Positions 8,308 to 17,816 of a DNA stretch of 64,000 nucleotides are shown here, piece after piece. Under the pieces are notes generated by a model. It was not told the DNA's origin and ran no database searches. It worked only from the letters and a program-made list of their open reading frames with translations. The translations under genes and the position numbers were made by a program. The stretch covers positions 84,966 through 148,965 of the forward strand of contig CANMLS010000009.1 of NCBI GenBank assembly GCA_947498785.1, in the 5' to 3' direction. Source of the stretch: an uncultured Aquimarina sp. Lineage in GTDB: Bacteria; Bacteroidota; Bacteroidia; Flavobacteriales; Flavobacteriaceae. Every line of letters starts with the position of its first letter. Position 1 is the stretch's first letter.

Positions 8308-11300
8308 TTATTTAGTCAAAAACTTTTCTTTATCTAGAATTTTTGCAATAGTGTTTCCCGATTTTTCAAGATATTTGTTAAGTTTTGTAATTTGTTTGCT
8401 ATTAATTTTTTCATAAGCGGTTTTGCCTTCATTTAGTTTTTTTTCAAAAACTTCTTTATTTTCTATTTGTGAAAAAGAAGGTTTTTCAAACTGATTTGCA
8501 ACCTCTCCATACAATTTTGATAATTTTTCTCTTAGTTGAGGTTCTGCTTCGTTAACATAATTATCTCCTGTCGTGACCACTAGAGTTTCTTTTAGGATAT
8601 TTAGTTCTTTAATTACTGCAGAAGCTATTTTTTGTGATGCAGGATCTTTTTTAGCAATTTCCTCGGCTTTTTTGATGTTCTGATCAATTTTATATACTAG
8701 ATATGCTAGATCCTCCATGTCATCAAATAACTCTTGTGTTATTTTGCGATGTGCAATTCTATCATTTTCTGTTATTAAGGATTTAGGGTCATTTTGTAAT
8801 GTTATAGAGGTTCTATATTGTTTTTTACCCTTGGTAAGTATAACGTTATAGATTCCAGAAGAAGCTCGTGGAGCTGTAAACCCTCCAAAAGTAAATGTTT
8901 TCCCTGCTGCGACTTTTGGAGCTTTTTTTCTAAAATTCCAATCTACGATATTGATCCCTTTACCTTTACCAGGAACAAGACTGACTATTTCATTTCCATT
9001 TTGATCTTGAATAGAAAGAGACATTTTTCCGAAGGTATGCCTCTTTTTGAGGTAATAAATGATTTTTGCCGAAGCACTTGGGTTATCACCTACAAATTGA
9101 AGTTCTGTGCTTCCACCTCCAAAACCACCTTCTTCTTTTATAACAAAGGACTTGGTATCAAAAAAGTGAACATCCTTAACAAGTACCTCCTGATTGATTT
9201 GCCTCAGAGGAGAGATGTCGTCTATAATAATAACTCCTCTTCCGTGAGTTCCTAAAACAAGGTCATTAGTTTTTTTCTGTAAATCAATAAAATGAACAGC
9301 TGTTGCCGGCATATTGTTGGTGAAACGAGACCAGTTTTTACCGCCGTTAATAGTGATAAATAATCCAAACTCGGTACCAAGGTATAATAAATCTTCATTT
9401 ACATAATCTTCTTGGATATTTCTTGAAAAACCAATAATTTCATCAGTAATAATGGATTTCCACGTTTTTCCAAAATCAGAAGTTTTGTATACATAGGTTG
9501 TCATATCTCCAGATGCATGACCATCAAAAACAGCATATGCAGTACCTTTATTATGTGTGCTGGCTTCGATGTGATATACCCAAGTATTTTTTGGTAATCC
9601 TTGGATATTCGCTACTGTATTTGTCCATGTTGCTCCACCATCCCGCGTTACTTGTACATTACCATCATCGGTTCCTACCCAAATAACTTTTTGATCGATA
9701 GGAGATTCTGCAATTGTAAAAATCGTTGTATGTGTTTCTGCTCCTGATTTGTCTATCGAGATGCCTCCAGATTCTTTATCTTGTTTTGCAGGATCATTTG
9801 TAGTAAGATCAGGAGATATTTTTTTCCAATTATCTCCCATATCTTCGCTTATATGAAGAAATTGGCTTCCCATATAAAAACGATTGGGTTGATGATTACT
9901 TACTGCCATCGGAGCGTTCCAATTAAAGCGTAAATCAGCTTCTCCTTTGATAGGGAGAGGTTGTACATTTTTGGTGTAATTTTTATCTACATCATATCTC
10001 CATACATTTTGCGCTCCCTGCATCTCAGAATAAATAATGTTTTTTGTTGGGTGTTTTAATACTCTAAATCCATCTCCAACACCTACGCGTTTCCAATCAC
10101 GAGCCTCTATTCCTCCGGGAGAAGAAGAAGGTCCCCACCATGATCCATTGTCTTGCAGTCCTCCATAAATATTATAAGGTTCTTCATTGTCTACGCTAAT
10201 ATGATAAAATTGTGATATAGGCAGATTATCTACCATATCCAAAGTAGCCCCACCATCCCAACTTCTGTAAACACCACCATCGGTTCCGACATACATAGCA
10301 TCAGAATTATTAATGTCAAAAACAATATCATGGATATCTGGGTGCATACTTCCCAGATTTTTGAATGTTTTTCCTCCATCTCTGGATATGGATCCAAACA
10401 AGCCTCCTTTTACAAGAATGTCAGGATTTGTTGGGTGAACTACTAATCTTGAGAAATAGAAAGGTCTAACTACGAGTCCAAAATCTCCATTGAGGAGTTC
10501 CCAGTTTTTACCTGCATCATCCGACCGATATAACCCTTTGTCTTCTTTACTTTCTACAACAGCAAATACTGTTTTTGGTTTGGAAGGAGCAATAGCAATA
10601 GCAAATCTTCCTAAATCACCTTTTGGGAAACCATTATGGATTTTGTTCCATGTTTTTCCTGCATCAATAGATTTATATAATGCGCTTTCTGAGCCTCCAG
10701 AATTAAAACCCCATGCGGTTCTTCTAAATTCCCACATTGCTGCATACAATGTATTTGGATCATTAGGATCCATGATGAGATCATTAACTCCGGTTTTTTT
10801 ATTAACATACAATATTTTATTCCATGTTTTTCCGCCGTCTGTAGTCTTATATACTCCTCTGTCTGGGCTATCGCCCCATAGAGCACCCATGACACCAACA
10901 TATATCTCGTTAGAATTTTTTGGATTGATCTCAATGCTGCTAATTCGCTCTGAGTTTTCGAATCCCATCTTTTTCCAATTAGCACCTCCGTCTGAAGATT
11001 TATATAAACCATCACCAATAGAAACACTATTTCTTGTCCAGATTTCACCTGTTCCTACCCATACAGTATTATCAGGGTCATTGGGGTCAATAGCAACGAC
11101 GCCAATAGATTGAGCATGGTCATCAAACACAGAAGTAAATGAAGTACCTGCGTTTTCAGATTTCCAAACACCACCACCTGCGGTTCCAGCATAAATTATT
11201 TTAGGGTTTATAGGGTGATTTTCTAGATCAATTATTCTACCGCTCATAAGAGCAGGACCGATTTGTCGAGCTTTAAGGTTACCAAATAATTCTTTCCCTT

Positions 11301-11376
11301 TTAAAACTACTTCTTGTGCATGCAAGTTTATGCATAAGAGTACAGTCAAGCTCGCAATTATAAATTTATTGTTCAT
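8308..11376 (-). CDS. Secreted sortilin/VPS10-like beta-propeller protein
   Basis: A 1022-residue exported protein with a signal peptide (MNNKFIIASLTVLLCINLHAQ). Residues from about 40 to 720 hold many BNR/Asp-box style repeats of the form S-x-D-x-G-x-T-W (for example YKSSDGGANWKK, YKTTDGGKTWNK, YRSDDAGKNWEL), which build one or more propellers as in sortilin and xyloglucanase-type GH74 proteins. Catalytic residues of GH74 could not be assigned. The C-terminal 250 residues carry a beta domain and then a lysine-rich helical region. Flavobacterial homologues are usually labelled VPS10 domain or glycosyl hydrolase. The ATG at 11376 was chosen over one 39 bases upstream because it starts the signal peptide. 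Confidence 0.85.
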   Translation of the reverse strand: MNNKFIIASLTVLLCINLHAQEVVLKGKELFGNLKARQIGPALMSGRIIDLENHPINPKIIYAGTAGGGVWKSENAGTSFTSVFDDHAQSIGVVAIDPNDPDNTVWVGTGEIWTRNSVSIGDGLYKSSDGGANWKKMGFENSERISSIEINPKNSNEIYVGVMGALWGDSPDRGVYKTTDGGKTWNKILYVNKKTGVNDLIMDPNDPNTLYAAMWEFRRTAWGFNSGGSESALYKSIDAGKTWNKIHNGFPKGDLGRFAIAIAPSKPKTVFAVVESKEDKGLYRSDDAGKNWELLNGDFGLVVRPFYFSRLVVHPTNPDILVKGGLFGSISRDGGKTFKNLGSMHPDIHDIVFDINNSDAMYVGTDGGVYRSWDGGATLDMVDNLPISQFYHISVDNEEPYNIYGGLQDNGSWWGPSSSPGGIEARDWKRVGVGDGFRVLKHPTKNIIYSEMQGAQNVWRYDVDKNYTKNVQPLPIKGEADLRFNWNAPMAVSNHQPNRFYMGSQFLHISEDMGDNWKKISPDLTTNDPAKQDKESGGISIDKSGAETHTTIFTIAESPIDQKVIWVGTDDGNVQVTRDGGATWTNTVANIQGLPKNTWVYHIEASTHNKGTAYAVFDGHASGDMTTYVYKTSDFGKTWKSIITDEIIGFSRNIQEDYVNEDLLYLGTEFGLFITINGGKNWSRFTNNMPATAVHFIDLQKKTNDLVLGTHGRGVIIIDDISPLRQINQEVLVKDVHFFDTKSFVIKEEGGFGGGSTELQFVGDNPSASAKIIYYLKKRHTFGKMSLSIQDQNGNEIVSLVPGKGKGINIVDWNFRKKAPKVAAGKTFTFGGFTAPRASSGIYNVILTKGKKQYRTSITLQNDPKSLITENDRIAHRKITQELFDDMEDLAYLVYKIDQNIKKAEEIAKKDPASQKIASAVIKELNILKETLVVTTGDNYVNEAEPQLREKLSKLYGEVANQFEKPSFSQIENKEVFEKKLNEGKTAYEKINSKQITKLNKYLEKSGNTIAKILDKEKFLTK

Positions 11377-11404
11377 AATTACTGGTTGTTTATTTAGAAT
11401 AAAA

Positions 11405-11439
11405 AAAATCCTCAAAAAATCTATTTTTTTGAGGATTTT
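11405..11439 (-). terminator. Rho-independent terminator of the LolA-like gene
   Basis: On the minus strand a stem of about 15 bp (AAAATCCTCAAAAAA paired with TTTTTTGAGGATTTT) is followed by a run of T residues. It starts about 12 bases after the stop codon at 11452 and ends before the start of the sortilin-like gene, separating the two transcripts. Confidence 0.9.
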
Positions 11440-11451
11440 AATAGGTGTTAA

Positions 11452-12189
11452 TTATTTTTTTTCTGGAAAAGCAAAAACTGTAGTGTCAACTTCTGGGTTT
11501 AATTTAATCTCTTTAAAGCCCATAGTTTGAAATTGATTACTAATAGTAAATGGAAAATATACTCCGTTTACTTCTTGATAGTCACTAACGGAAGATTTTA
11601 CGGTTTGACCTTTCATTGGACCTTCGTTGATTTCTGATTCTATTATTATAGGAACAAAGTTTTCTGTATCAAAATAGTAATGAGAAATATTAGGTTTTGA
11701 TTCTCCATTGATAAGAATTGGATCTTTAGTAAGTTTTATTTTAAATGTTTCTGTACCATCTATAGTTTCTTTGCCGATTAATTCTACAGTATATCCTTTT
11801 TCTTTATAGTTTAATAAAGGATCTGGGAAATCTTTAGTTTGTTTTTTAATATTTTCGGTTGCTTCATTATCACTTTTTTCTGCTTCCATGGTCATTTGAT
11901 TTCTTTGCCATGATGTTTCTCCATCAAAAGCAGACCATACCATTTTATTACCTTGAATTTCGATGGTTACAACTTGTTTACCATCCTTTGTTGCTAGCTG
12001 CTCAAAAGGGATTTCCATATTTTGCATTTTCATCACTCCAATCATTTCAATACCTTTCAGTTTTTCCCAGTTTTCTTTGCCACCAGTATTTTCAAAATAA
12101 TTGTTAATGATTTCGTCAGCTGTCTGACCATAAAAAGAAGATGATATAGCTAAAACAAAAGCTACCAAAATTGATTTTAAAGCGTTCAT
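11452..12189 (-). CDS. Outer-membrane lipoprotein-sorting-like (LolA fold) secreted protein
   Basis: A 245-residue protein with a signal peptide (MNALKSILVAFVLAISSSFYGQ) followed by TADEIINNYFENTGGKENWEKLKGI, the opening typical of a Bacteroidota family with a LolA-like half-barrel fold. Later strands include NKMVWSAFDGETSWQ, ETFKIKLTKDP and YYFDTENFVPIIIESE. True LolA carries lipoproteins across the periplasm; this branch is more often found next to peptidases and its cargo is unknown. Its own terminator lies directly downstream. Confidence 0.75.
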   Translation of the reverse strand: MNALKSILVAFVLAISSSFYGQTADEIINNYFENTGGKENWEKLKGIEMIGVMKMQNMEIPFEQLATKDGKQVVTIEIQGNKMVWSAFDGETSWQRNQMTMEAEKSDNEATENIKKQTKDFPDPLLNYKEKGYTVELIGKETIDGTETFKIKLTKDPILINGESKPNISHYYFDTENFVPIIIESEINEGPMKGQTVKSSVSDYQEVNGVYFPFTISNQFQTMGFKEIKLNPEVDTTVFAFPEKK

Positions 12190-12236
12190 TATTGTAAGTT
12201 TTTATAATGTTGTTATAAAGTTAGTTAACCAAATCA

Positions 12237-12244
12237 TATTTTTG
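12237..12244 (+). promoter_or_regulatory. Putative -7 box (TAnnTTTG) upstream of DUF72 gene
   Basis: TATTTTTG fits the Bacteroidota -7 consensus and lies 33 bases before the ATG at 12278. A matching -33 TTTG at ideal spacing is not clear. Its position inside the longest open frame supports the downstream ATG as start. Confidence 0.45.
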
Positions 12245-12277
12245 TTACACTTTATGTTAACTTTTTTGATAATTAAT

Positions 12278-13168
12278 ATGCAATTTGGCAAAGTAGAAAA
12301 TCCTGAAACTATTGACTTTTTATTACCCGAGGATGATAAGAATACTCAAAGAATTTTAAAAGAAACGACTACAGAAAATTTATCTATTCATGTTGGTTGT
12401 GCAAAATGGAATAGACAGGATCTAAAAGGTTTTTACCCTAGAGGAACAAAGGATGAATTAGAATATTATTCCAGACAATTTAATTGTATAGAGTTGAATG
12501 CTACTTTTTATAGAATATTTTCTGAAGAACAATTTAAAAAATGGTATGATAAAACTCCTGTTGGATTTAAGTTTTTTCCCAAACTTGTACAAAATATATC
12601 ACATTTGAAAAGATTAAATGAAGATGTACAACCTTATGTAGACCAATATTTGTCTAATGTGATTCATTTAAAAGAAAAACTGGGAACTATATTTTTACAA
12701 TTACATGGTAATTTTGGTCCAAAGAATTTTGATAGAGTAATCCGGTTTATAGAACAATGGCCAAAAGAAATACGACTTGCTGTAGAATTTAGACACACCG
12801 AATGGTTTAATGATACTTCAATAGCAAATGAGTTATACACCCTTCTTGAAAATAACAATATTGCTAATATTATTACAGATACCGCAGGACGAAGAGACTT
12901 ATTGCATATGCGCTTGACCAATAATGAAGCTTTTATACGATATGTTGGGGCAAATCATGAAACTGATTATACACGACTTGATGATTGGGTTAAACGCCTT
13001 GGTGTATGGAAAGAGCAAGGAATTTGTCATATCCATTTTTTTGTGCATCAGAATATTGAAAAGGAATCTCCATTATTGTCAAAATATTTTATTTCTAAAT
13101 TAAATAAACATTTGAATACCGATTTAGATTTGCCTAGTCATCTATCTGATGATTTATCTCTTTTTTAA
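12278..13168 (+). CDS. DUF72 domain protein
   Basis: A 296-residue soluble protein of the DUF72 family, which has a TIM-barrel fold. Typical segments are HVGCAKWNRQDLKGFYP near residue 37, YYSRQFNCIELNATFYR near 62, GFKFFPKLVQNISH near 94 and AVEFRHTEWF near 168. The family is widespread but its reaction is not established. The ATG at 12278 gives MQFGKVENPETIDFLLPED, the usual N-terminus of flavobacterial members; a TTG 36 bases upstream falls in the promoter region. It is divergent from the LolA-like gene. Confidence 0.85.
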   Translation: MQFGKVENPETIDFLLPEDDKNTQRILKETTTENLSIHVGCAKWNRQDLKGFYPRGTKDELEYYSRQFNCIELNATFYRIFSEEQFKKWYDKTPVGFKFFPKLVQNISHLKRLNEDVQPYVDQYLSNVIHLKEKLGTIFLQLHGNFGPKNFDRVIRFIEQWPKEIRLAVEFRHTEWFNDTSIANELYTLLENNNIANIITDTAGRRDLLHMRLTNNEAFIRYVGANHETDYTRLDDWVKRLGVWKEQGICHIHFFVHQNIEKESPLLSKYFISKLNKHLNTDLDLPSHLSDDLSLF

Positions 13169-13389
13169 GAGTGTATACAACTATTTCTAATATAGAATCT
13201 GGATAATGTAATGTACTGTTTTACCGTACTGCATTGTTAAAAAAGCAAGATATTTTGTATTTCGTCGATTTTATTTGTACTTTGGCGATGTTATTAAAAA
13301 TGGAATAAGTTTAAATCCGTTTTTATTCAAGAGATGATTTACTTTGAAAAGGAAAGTTAATAGCGAATAATTATAAAATCATACCCCCG

Positions 13390-13770
13390 ATGACTAAACA
13401 ACTACGTACTATATCTTTATTTTTTATTTTATATAATTTGTGTGTTATGAATGTACAAAGTCAACATATAGTTGATCATTCTATAAAACATTCATTTTTA
13501 TCGTCACCAGCAAAAAGTATTTTGAGCTTGATAGAACTTGAAAAGAAAGTTTTTTCTTACGATATTGGTTTTCAGGAACACGATCATGATCATAAGGACG
13601 AATTTCATATGCATGATCATAAGCTGACATTATTAGATATTATTTCTTCTGAAGAGAATTCAGATTTTAATTGCTCTGGAGGTTTTTGTATGAATAGATC
13701 TCATTTACACAAAAAAGGTTTGACTTTAAAAAAGCAACTTTTTGAATACTTCATGAGTATCTCCTGTTAG
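13390..13770 (+). CDS. Small exported histidine-rich protein, unknown
   Basis: A 126-residue protein that I do not recognise. It has a likely signal peptide (basic start, hydrophobic ISLFFILYNLCVM, then NVQSQ) and a histidine/aspartate cluster at about residues 64-78 (EHDHDHKDEFHMHDHK). Four cysteines, three of them in the last third and one in the signal region, and more histidines follow. Such clusters often bind divalent metal ions, so a periplasmic metal-binding or metal-sensing role is possible but not shown. It stands alone, 220 bases after the DUF72 gene and about 90 before the helicase. Coding status rests on the signal peptide and on the absence of any competing frame. Confidence 0.5.
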   Translation: MTKQLRTISLFFILYNLCVMNVQSQHIVDHSIKHSFLSSPAKSILSLIELEKKVFSYDIGFQEHDHDHKDEFHMHDHKLTLLDIISSEENSDFNCSGGFCMNRSHLHKKGLTLKKQLFEYFMSISC

Positions 13771-13805
13771 TTTATAGGACTTAAATACGTTATTTTCTGA
13801 TTAAG

Positions 13806-13837
13806 TTGAATTATGAAAAGATATTAATTTACTTTTG
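13806..13837 (+). promoter_or_regulatory. Bacteroidota promoter for DEAD-box helicase
   Basis: TTG at 13806-13808 and TACTTTTG at 13830-13837 match the -33 TTG and -7 TAnnTTTG boxes with 21 bases between them. Transcription would begin near 13845, a short distance before the ATG at 13857, which supports that start over the in-frame TTG at 13806. Confidence 0.65.
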
Positions 13838-13856
13838 CAGCTTAAATCAGATATGT

Positions 13857-14966
13857 ATGACATTTTTAGAGTTAGGGGTCTCCAAAGACCTTAACAAAGG
13901 TCTTAAGGAAATGGGGATTAGTATTCCTACAAAGATTCAAGAACAATCAATTCCGGTTCTGATGAATCATCAGACTGATTTTATAGGAAAGGCTCAAACT
14001 GGAACAGGAAAAACAGCAGCTTTTGGAATTCCGCTGTTATCACACATAGATTCTTCAAAAAAACACGTCCAAGCTTTAATTTTAGCACCAACTCGTGAAT
14101 TAGGACAACAAATAGCAAAACAACTTTTTAAGTTTACTAAGTATACGGATAAGATTTTTACAGAATCTGTTTATGGTGGAGAAAAAATCGAACGACAAAT
14201 CTCTAGACTTACCAGACCGACTCATATTGTTGTGGCAACTCCAGGTCGTCTTATTGATCTTATAAAGAGAAAGGCTGTAGATATTTCTAAAATAGATACT
14301 CTTGTTATGGATGAAGCGGATGAGATGCTAAGCATGGGATTCAAAAAGGAGTTGGCTACAATTCTAAGCAAAACTAAAGGTCATAGGAATGTTTGGCTTT
14401 TTTCGGCTACAATGCCTTCTTCTTTAAATGAGATTATTGATTCTTACGTTAATAAAAACGCTATTAGAGTTAGTATAGATAAAGATGATGCGGTGAATAA
14501 GGGGATAAATCATCAATTTGTAGTGGGTGATGAAATTAATAAATTAGATACGCTTACTTACTTTTTGAAAACTCAAAAAGAAGGGAGGGGTATTATTTTT
14601 ACAAGAACAAAGGTTGCTGCAAGAACACTTCACAAGCAATTAAAAACTAAGAATTATGAAGTTGGTTTGCTTGAAGGAGAAATGACTCAGAAAGATAGAG
14701 ATAAAGTGATGAGAGCTTTTAGAAAGAAAACATTGCAGTTGTTGGTGTCTACAGATGTTGCTGCAAGGGGAATAGATGTTGCAAATTTATCATTTGTACT
14801 TCATTACCAATTACCAGATCAAACAGAGTACTATACGCATAGAAGTGGCAGAACTGCACGAGCAGGAAAAACGGGAATTTCTTTAGCATTAGTGACCAAA
14901 TCAGAAGTACAGACTATTCGAGATTTAGAAAAACAATTGGGAATACGTTTTAGTCAGATTCGATAA
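13857..14966 (+). CDS. DEAD-box RNA helicase
   Basis: A 369-residue ATP-dependent RNA helicase with all core motifs: Q motif region (GISIPTKIQEQSIP), motif I AQTGTGKT at residues 46-53, Ia PTRELGQQ, Ib TPGR, II DEAD near 152-155, III SAT, IV IIFTRTK, V ARGIDV and VI HRSGRTARAG. It stops soon after the second RecA domain and so lacks the basic or RNA-binding tails of RhlE, DeaD and SrmB types. Members act in ribosome assembly and mRNA turnover, often in the cold. It is convergent with the receiver gene, with 19 bases between stops. Confidence 0.93.
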   Translation: MTFLELGVSKDLNKGLKEMGISIPTKIQEQSIPVLMNHQTDFIGKAQTGTGKTAAFGIPLLSHIDSSKKHVQALILAPTRELGQQIAKQLFKFTKYTDKIFTESVYGGEKIERQISRLTRPTHIVVATPGRLIDLIKRKAVDISKIDTLVMDEADEMLSMGFKKELATILSKTKGHRNVWLFSATMPSSLNEIIDSYVNKNAIRVSIDKDDAVNKGINHQFVVGDEINKLDTLTYFLKTQKEGRGIIFTRTKVAARTLHKQLKTKNYEVGLLEGEMTQKDRDKVMRAFRKKTLQLLVSTDVAARGIDVANLSFVLHYQLPDQTEYYTHRSGRTARAGKTGISLALVTKSEVQTIRDLEKQLGIRFSQIR

Positions 14967-14985
14967 TTAAAAAATACTTTTTAAA

Positions 14986-15375
14986 TTATGAGGTCCTTCT
15001 TTGATCAAGTGAGGGATTTATATTTGATATTACAGATATAAGTTTGTCAAAATTTACAGGCTTAGAAAAGTAATCATCAAAACCAATATTTATAAAACGT
15101 TGTTCATCTCCTGGCATAGCATAAGCAGTTACGGCAAATACGGGGATGTTTTTAAGAATATCTAATTTCCGAAATCTTTGTAATAGTTCACAACCATCCA
15201 TTTGATTAAGTCCTAGGTTAATGTCAACTAGTATAAGATCAAGATTTTCTTCGGTTACTACTTTTAGCGCTTGCGAACCATTTTCTGCAATGATAACATT
15301 AGAGTCATTTTTGGATAACATCTTATCCATTACCATTGCATTTATTTTATTATCTTCTACGTAAAGAACATTCAT
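14986..15375 (-). CDS. Stand-alone response regulator receiver protein
   Basis: A 129-residue single receiver domain with no output domain. Acidic residues E7-D8 follow MNVLYV, the phospho-acceptor is Asp51 in LDLILVDINLG, and the conserved lysine is in YFSKPVNF. The ATG at 15375 overlaps the kinase stop codon as ATGA, so translation is probably coupled; an ATG six bases upstream is possible. It is likely the partner of the upstream PAS kinase, acting by protein interaction or as a phosphorelay step. It shows features of receiver domains usually fused to hybrid kinases (GFDDYFSKP). Confidence 0.9.
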   Translation of the reverse strand: MNVLYVEDNKINAMVMDKMLSKNDSNVIIAENGSQALKVVTEENLDLILVDINLGLNQMDGCELLQRFRKLDILKNIPVFAVTAYAMPGDEQRFINIGFDDYFSKPVNFDKLISVISNINPSLDQRRTS

Positions 15376-17576
15376 AGGCATTCTGGAATTATAATTCTAA
15401 ACTCGGTACCCTTACCTATTTTACTTTTGACTTTGATTTTTCCATCCAATATTTCTATATATCGTTTTGATAAACTTAATCCCATACCAGTTCCTTCATA
15501 TTTTCGACTTAGGCCAATGCTTTCTTGCATAAAAGGGTCAAAAACCTTATTTAGGTTCTCGTTATCTATTCCAATACCAGTATCGATTACCGAAATATAA
15601 ACATTATTTTTTGATTTTTCTGATTCGACCTTTATAATTATACTTCCAGTATTGGTATACTTTATTGCATTATGTATGATATTATTTAAGGTAGTTCTAA
15701 ACAGATCTTCATCAATATTTATTTGAGGGCAGGTTTTATCTAATTCTAAGTGATAATTTAATTTTTTTGCCTCTGCCATGTGTTTATATTCTCTAAACGA
15801 AGTTTCGACAGTGTAATTGGTATCTACTTCTTGTAAATTAAGGTTGTTTTTTATAGCTTCAATCTCGCTAAAATTTGATAAATTGTTTATGGTGTCTAGA
15901 AGTCGGTTTTTACTTTCATCAAGGTATTCTAATAGTTTTTTTCTTTCTCCAGGTTTGTCTTCATCAAGCAAAAGTTTACTCACGGTCATTATACCGTTTA
16001 AAGGAGTTCTAATTTCATGACTGAAGTTGGATAATATATTTGATTTGAGACTGTTAAGTTCTTGTTCTTTTATATGAGACTCTTTAATGGCTATTTCTGC
16101 AAGTTTTTGTTCTGTAATATCATGAAAACTAACTAAGACAGAATTTACCGTATTTTCCTGACCTAAAATAGGAGTATACTTCGATTCTAACCATTGTGTA
16201 TTTCCTTTATGAGTAATACGTTCAATTTCTTTTTTAACAATATTACCTTTAAGCGCTTCATTAAATTCGTGAGCGAAGGAATTTTTAAAATTGAGAGGCA
16301 TGACATCGATAAAACGAGATTGTACTTTATTGGGATTTACTTTAAAATCTCTTTCTATAATTTTTACAGATTTATCATCGGTCATTAGAATTTCGCCTTT
16401 GGTATTAAGCAGAACGGTATATGCAAATCCATTATTGACCATTGCCTGTAATCTATTTTTACTTTCTGCAATAGTACGCTCATTGATTTTTTTTTGATGT
16501 ACATCAATGAGATTACCTATCATTCTTATGGTCTCTCCTTTTTTATTTTTTCTACGAAAACCATAAACCTCGTAATGTCGAAATCCTCCCTGAAGATGTT
16601 TTAGACGATAATGATTATAATAATGATTTCCTTCCTGATTAAGATTTTCGAAATGCCTTTGATTAGAGTCTTTCACATCATCAGGATGTATCATTTTGGT
16701 AAACTCTTTTTCGGCAACAAAGTCCTGATCGAGTGGTAACCCCAACATTTTTTTGAAATCTTTACTATAAAAAACTTCATTTTTTGTGATGTGATGATCA
16801 AATAATCCAGATTGTATTCCTTTTAAAGCTAAGTGCTTGGTTTCTTCGCTATATTTTAATCGTTCAATATAATTATGTCTGTCTGTGACATCGGTAATAG
16901 TACCATTTACAAAAATCACTTCATTTTTATAGATAACAGGTTGGCCAACTACTTTTACCCATTTTTCATTTCCTTTTTCAGTAATAATTTTTTCGGTATA
17001 CTCATAGGGTTGTTTATCTTTAATGAGTGTATCAAGATAGCTTTCGACTCTTGTTCTAGAATCTTTTGGATAAAAACTAGCTCCTTTTTCTCTGGTCATA
17101 GATGTATTTGGGTCTGCTTCTTTAATAAGATAACATCCATTTGACCAGTACATTTCATTGTTTTTTGGGTTAAAATACCATGCGCCAGTTTTGGTTAGTT
17201 TAGAAATTGTTAATAATGCTTTATGTTCTTTATGCTCTTTTGTAGTATTAATTCCAGCGGCATAAATTAGATTGTTGTGTAGGGTAAAATCAAATTTTAA
17301 AGATAAAACACCATCTTTTCCTGAAGGAAAACTAAATGACTCGTTTATCATTTGGTTATTTTCTGATAAACAGTGAACAGAATTCTGAAATATGGGAACA
17401 TCTTCATCAATAATATAATCAGTAATGTATTTTCCCTTAATTTCACTTTTCTCAAATGGAAATAATACTTCACACCTATTATTGGATGCAATTATCTTTC
17501 CATCTCTTCTCAAAATAAAAAGAAAAAGTAATGTTTTTTCCGATAAAATTTCAAATTGTTCTAATGTAAAAGGCAT
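15372..17576 (-). CDS. Multi-PAS sensor histidine kinase
   Basis: A 734-residue kinase without a signal peptide or membrane segment, so probably cytoplasmic. About four PAS units occupy residues 5-495 (for example GAWYFNPKNNEMYWSNG, SGLFDHHITKNEVFYSKD and AMVNNGFAYTVLLNTKGEI). A HisKA domain follows with the phospho-accepting histidine in SNFSHEIRTPLNG near residue 518, then a HATPase domain with N box NNIIHNAIKYTN, G1 DTGIGID and G2 GTGMGLSL. The receiver is encoded by the next, overlapping gene rather than fused. The signal is unknown; several PAS domains suggest redox, light or small-molecule sensing. Confidence 0.92.
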   Translation of the reverse strand: MPFTLEQFEILSEKTLLFLFILRRDGKIIASNNRCEVLFPFEKSEIKGKYITDYIIDEDVPIFQNSVHCLSENNQMINESFSFPSGKDGVLSLKFDFTLHNNLIYAAGINTTKEHKEHKALLTISKLTKTGAWYFNPKNNEMYWSNGCYLIKEADPNTSMTREKGASFYPKDSRTRVESYLDTLIKDKQPYEYTEKIITEKGNEKWVKVVGQPVIYKNEVIFVNGTITDVTDRHNYIERLKYSEETKHLALKGIQSGLFDHHITKNEVFYSKDFKKMLGLPLDQDFVAEKEFTKMIHPDDVKDSNQRHFENLNQEGNHYYNHYRLKHLQGGFRHYEVYGFRRKNKKGETIRMIGNLIDVHQKKINERTIAESKNRLQAMVNNGFAYTVLLNTKGEILMTDDKSVKIIERDFKVNPNKVQSRFIDVMPLNFKNSFAHEFNEALKGNIVKKEIERITHKGNTQWLESKYTPILGQENTVNSVLVSFHDITEQKLAEIAIKESHIKEQELNSLKSNILSNFSHEIRTPLNGIMTVSKLLLDEDKPGERKKLLEYLDESKNRLLDTINNLSNFSEIEAIKNNLNLQEVDTNYTVETSFREYKHMAEAKKLNYHLELDKTCPQINIDEDLFRTTLNNIIHNAIKYTNTGSIIIKVESEKSKNNVYISVIDTGIGIDNENLNKVFDPFMQESIGLSRKYEGTGMGLSLSKRYIEILDGKIKVKSKIGKGTEFRIIIPECL

Positions 17577-17816
17577 AAACGTAGGTTAATTCCATTTTAA
17601 AGTTACAAAATGATTTGTAATTTTTATTGGCCCTTGTTTTTAAATTTGAAATTTATAGGGATAAGGAGTTCTATAGTAACTAGATAGTGTTAAATAACAA
17701 TTTGTGTACAAAGGATATTTATTATAAAATAATTGTTCGTTTTGTTTAATAATTAGTGTGTAAAGTATAGTGTGAAATAATGATTTGAAAAATACATTTT
17801 TTGTATCAGATTTATT

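Noticed and set aside
10490..11113. Plus-strand 207-codon frame inside the sortilin-like gene
   Set aside because: Antisense shadow of the repeated propeller-coding sequence; composition is that of a reversed frame.
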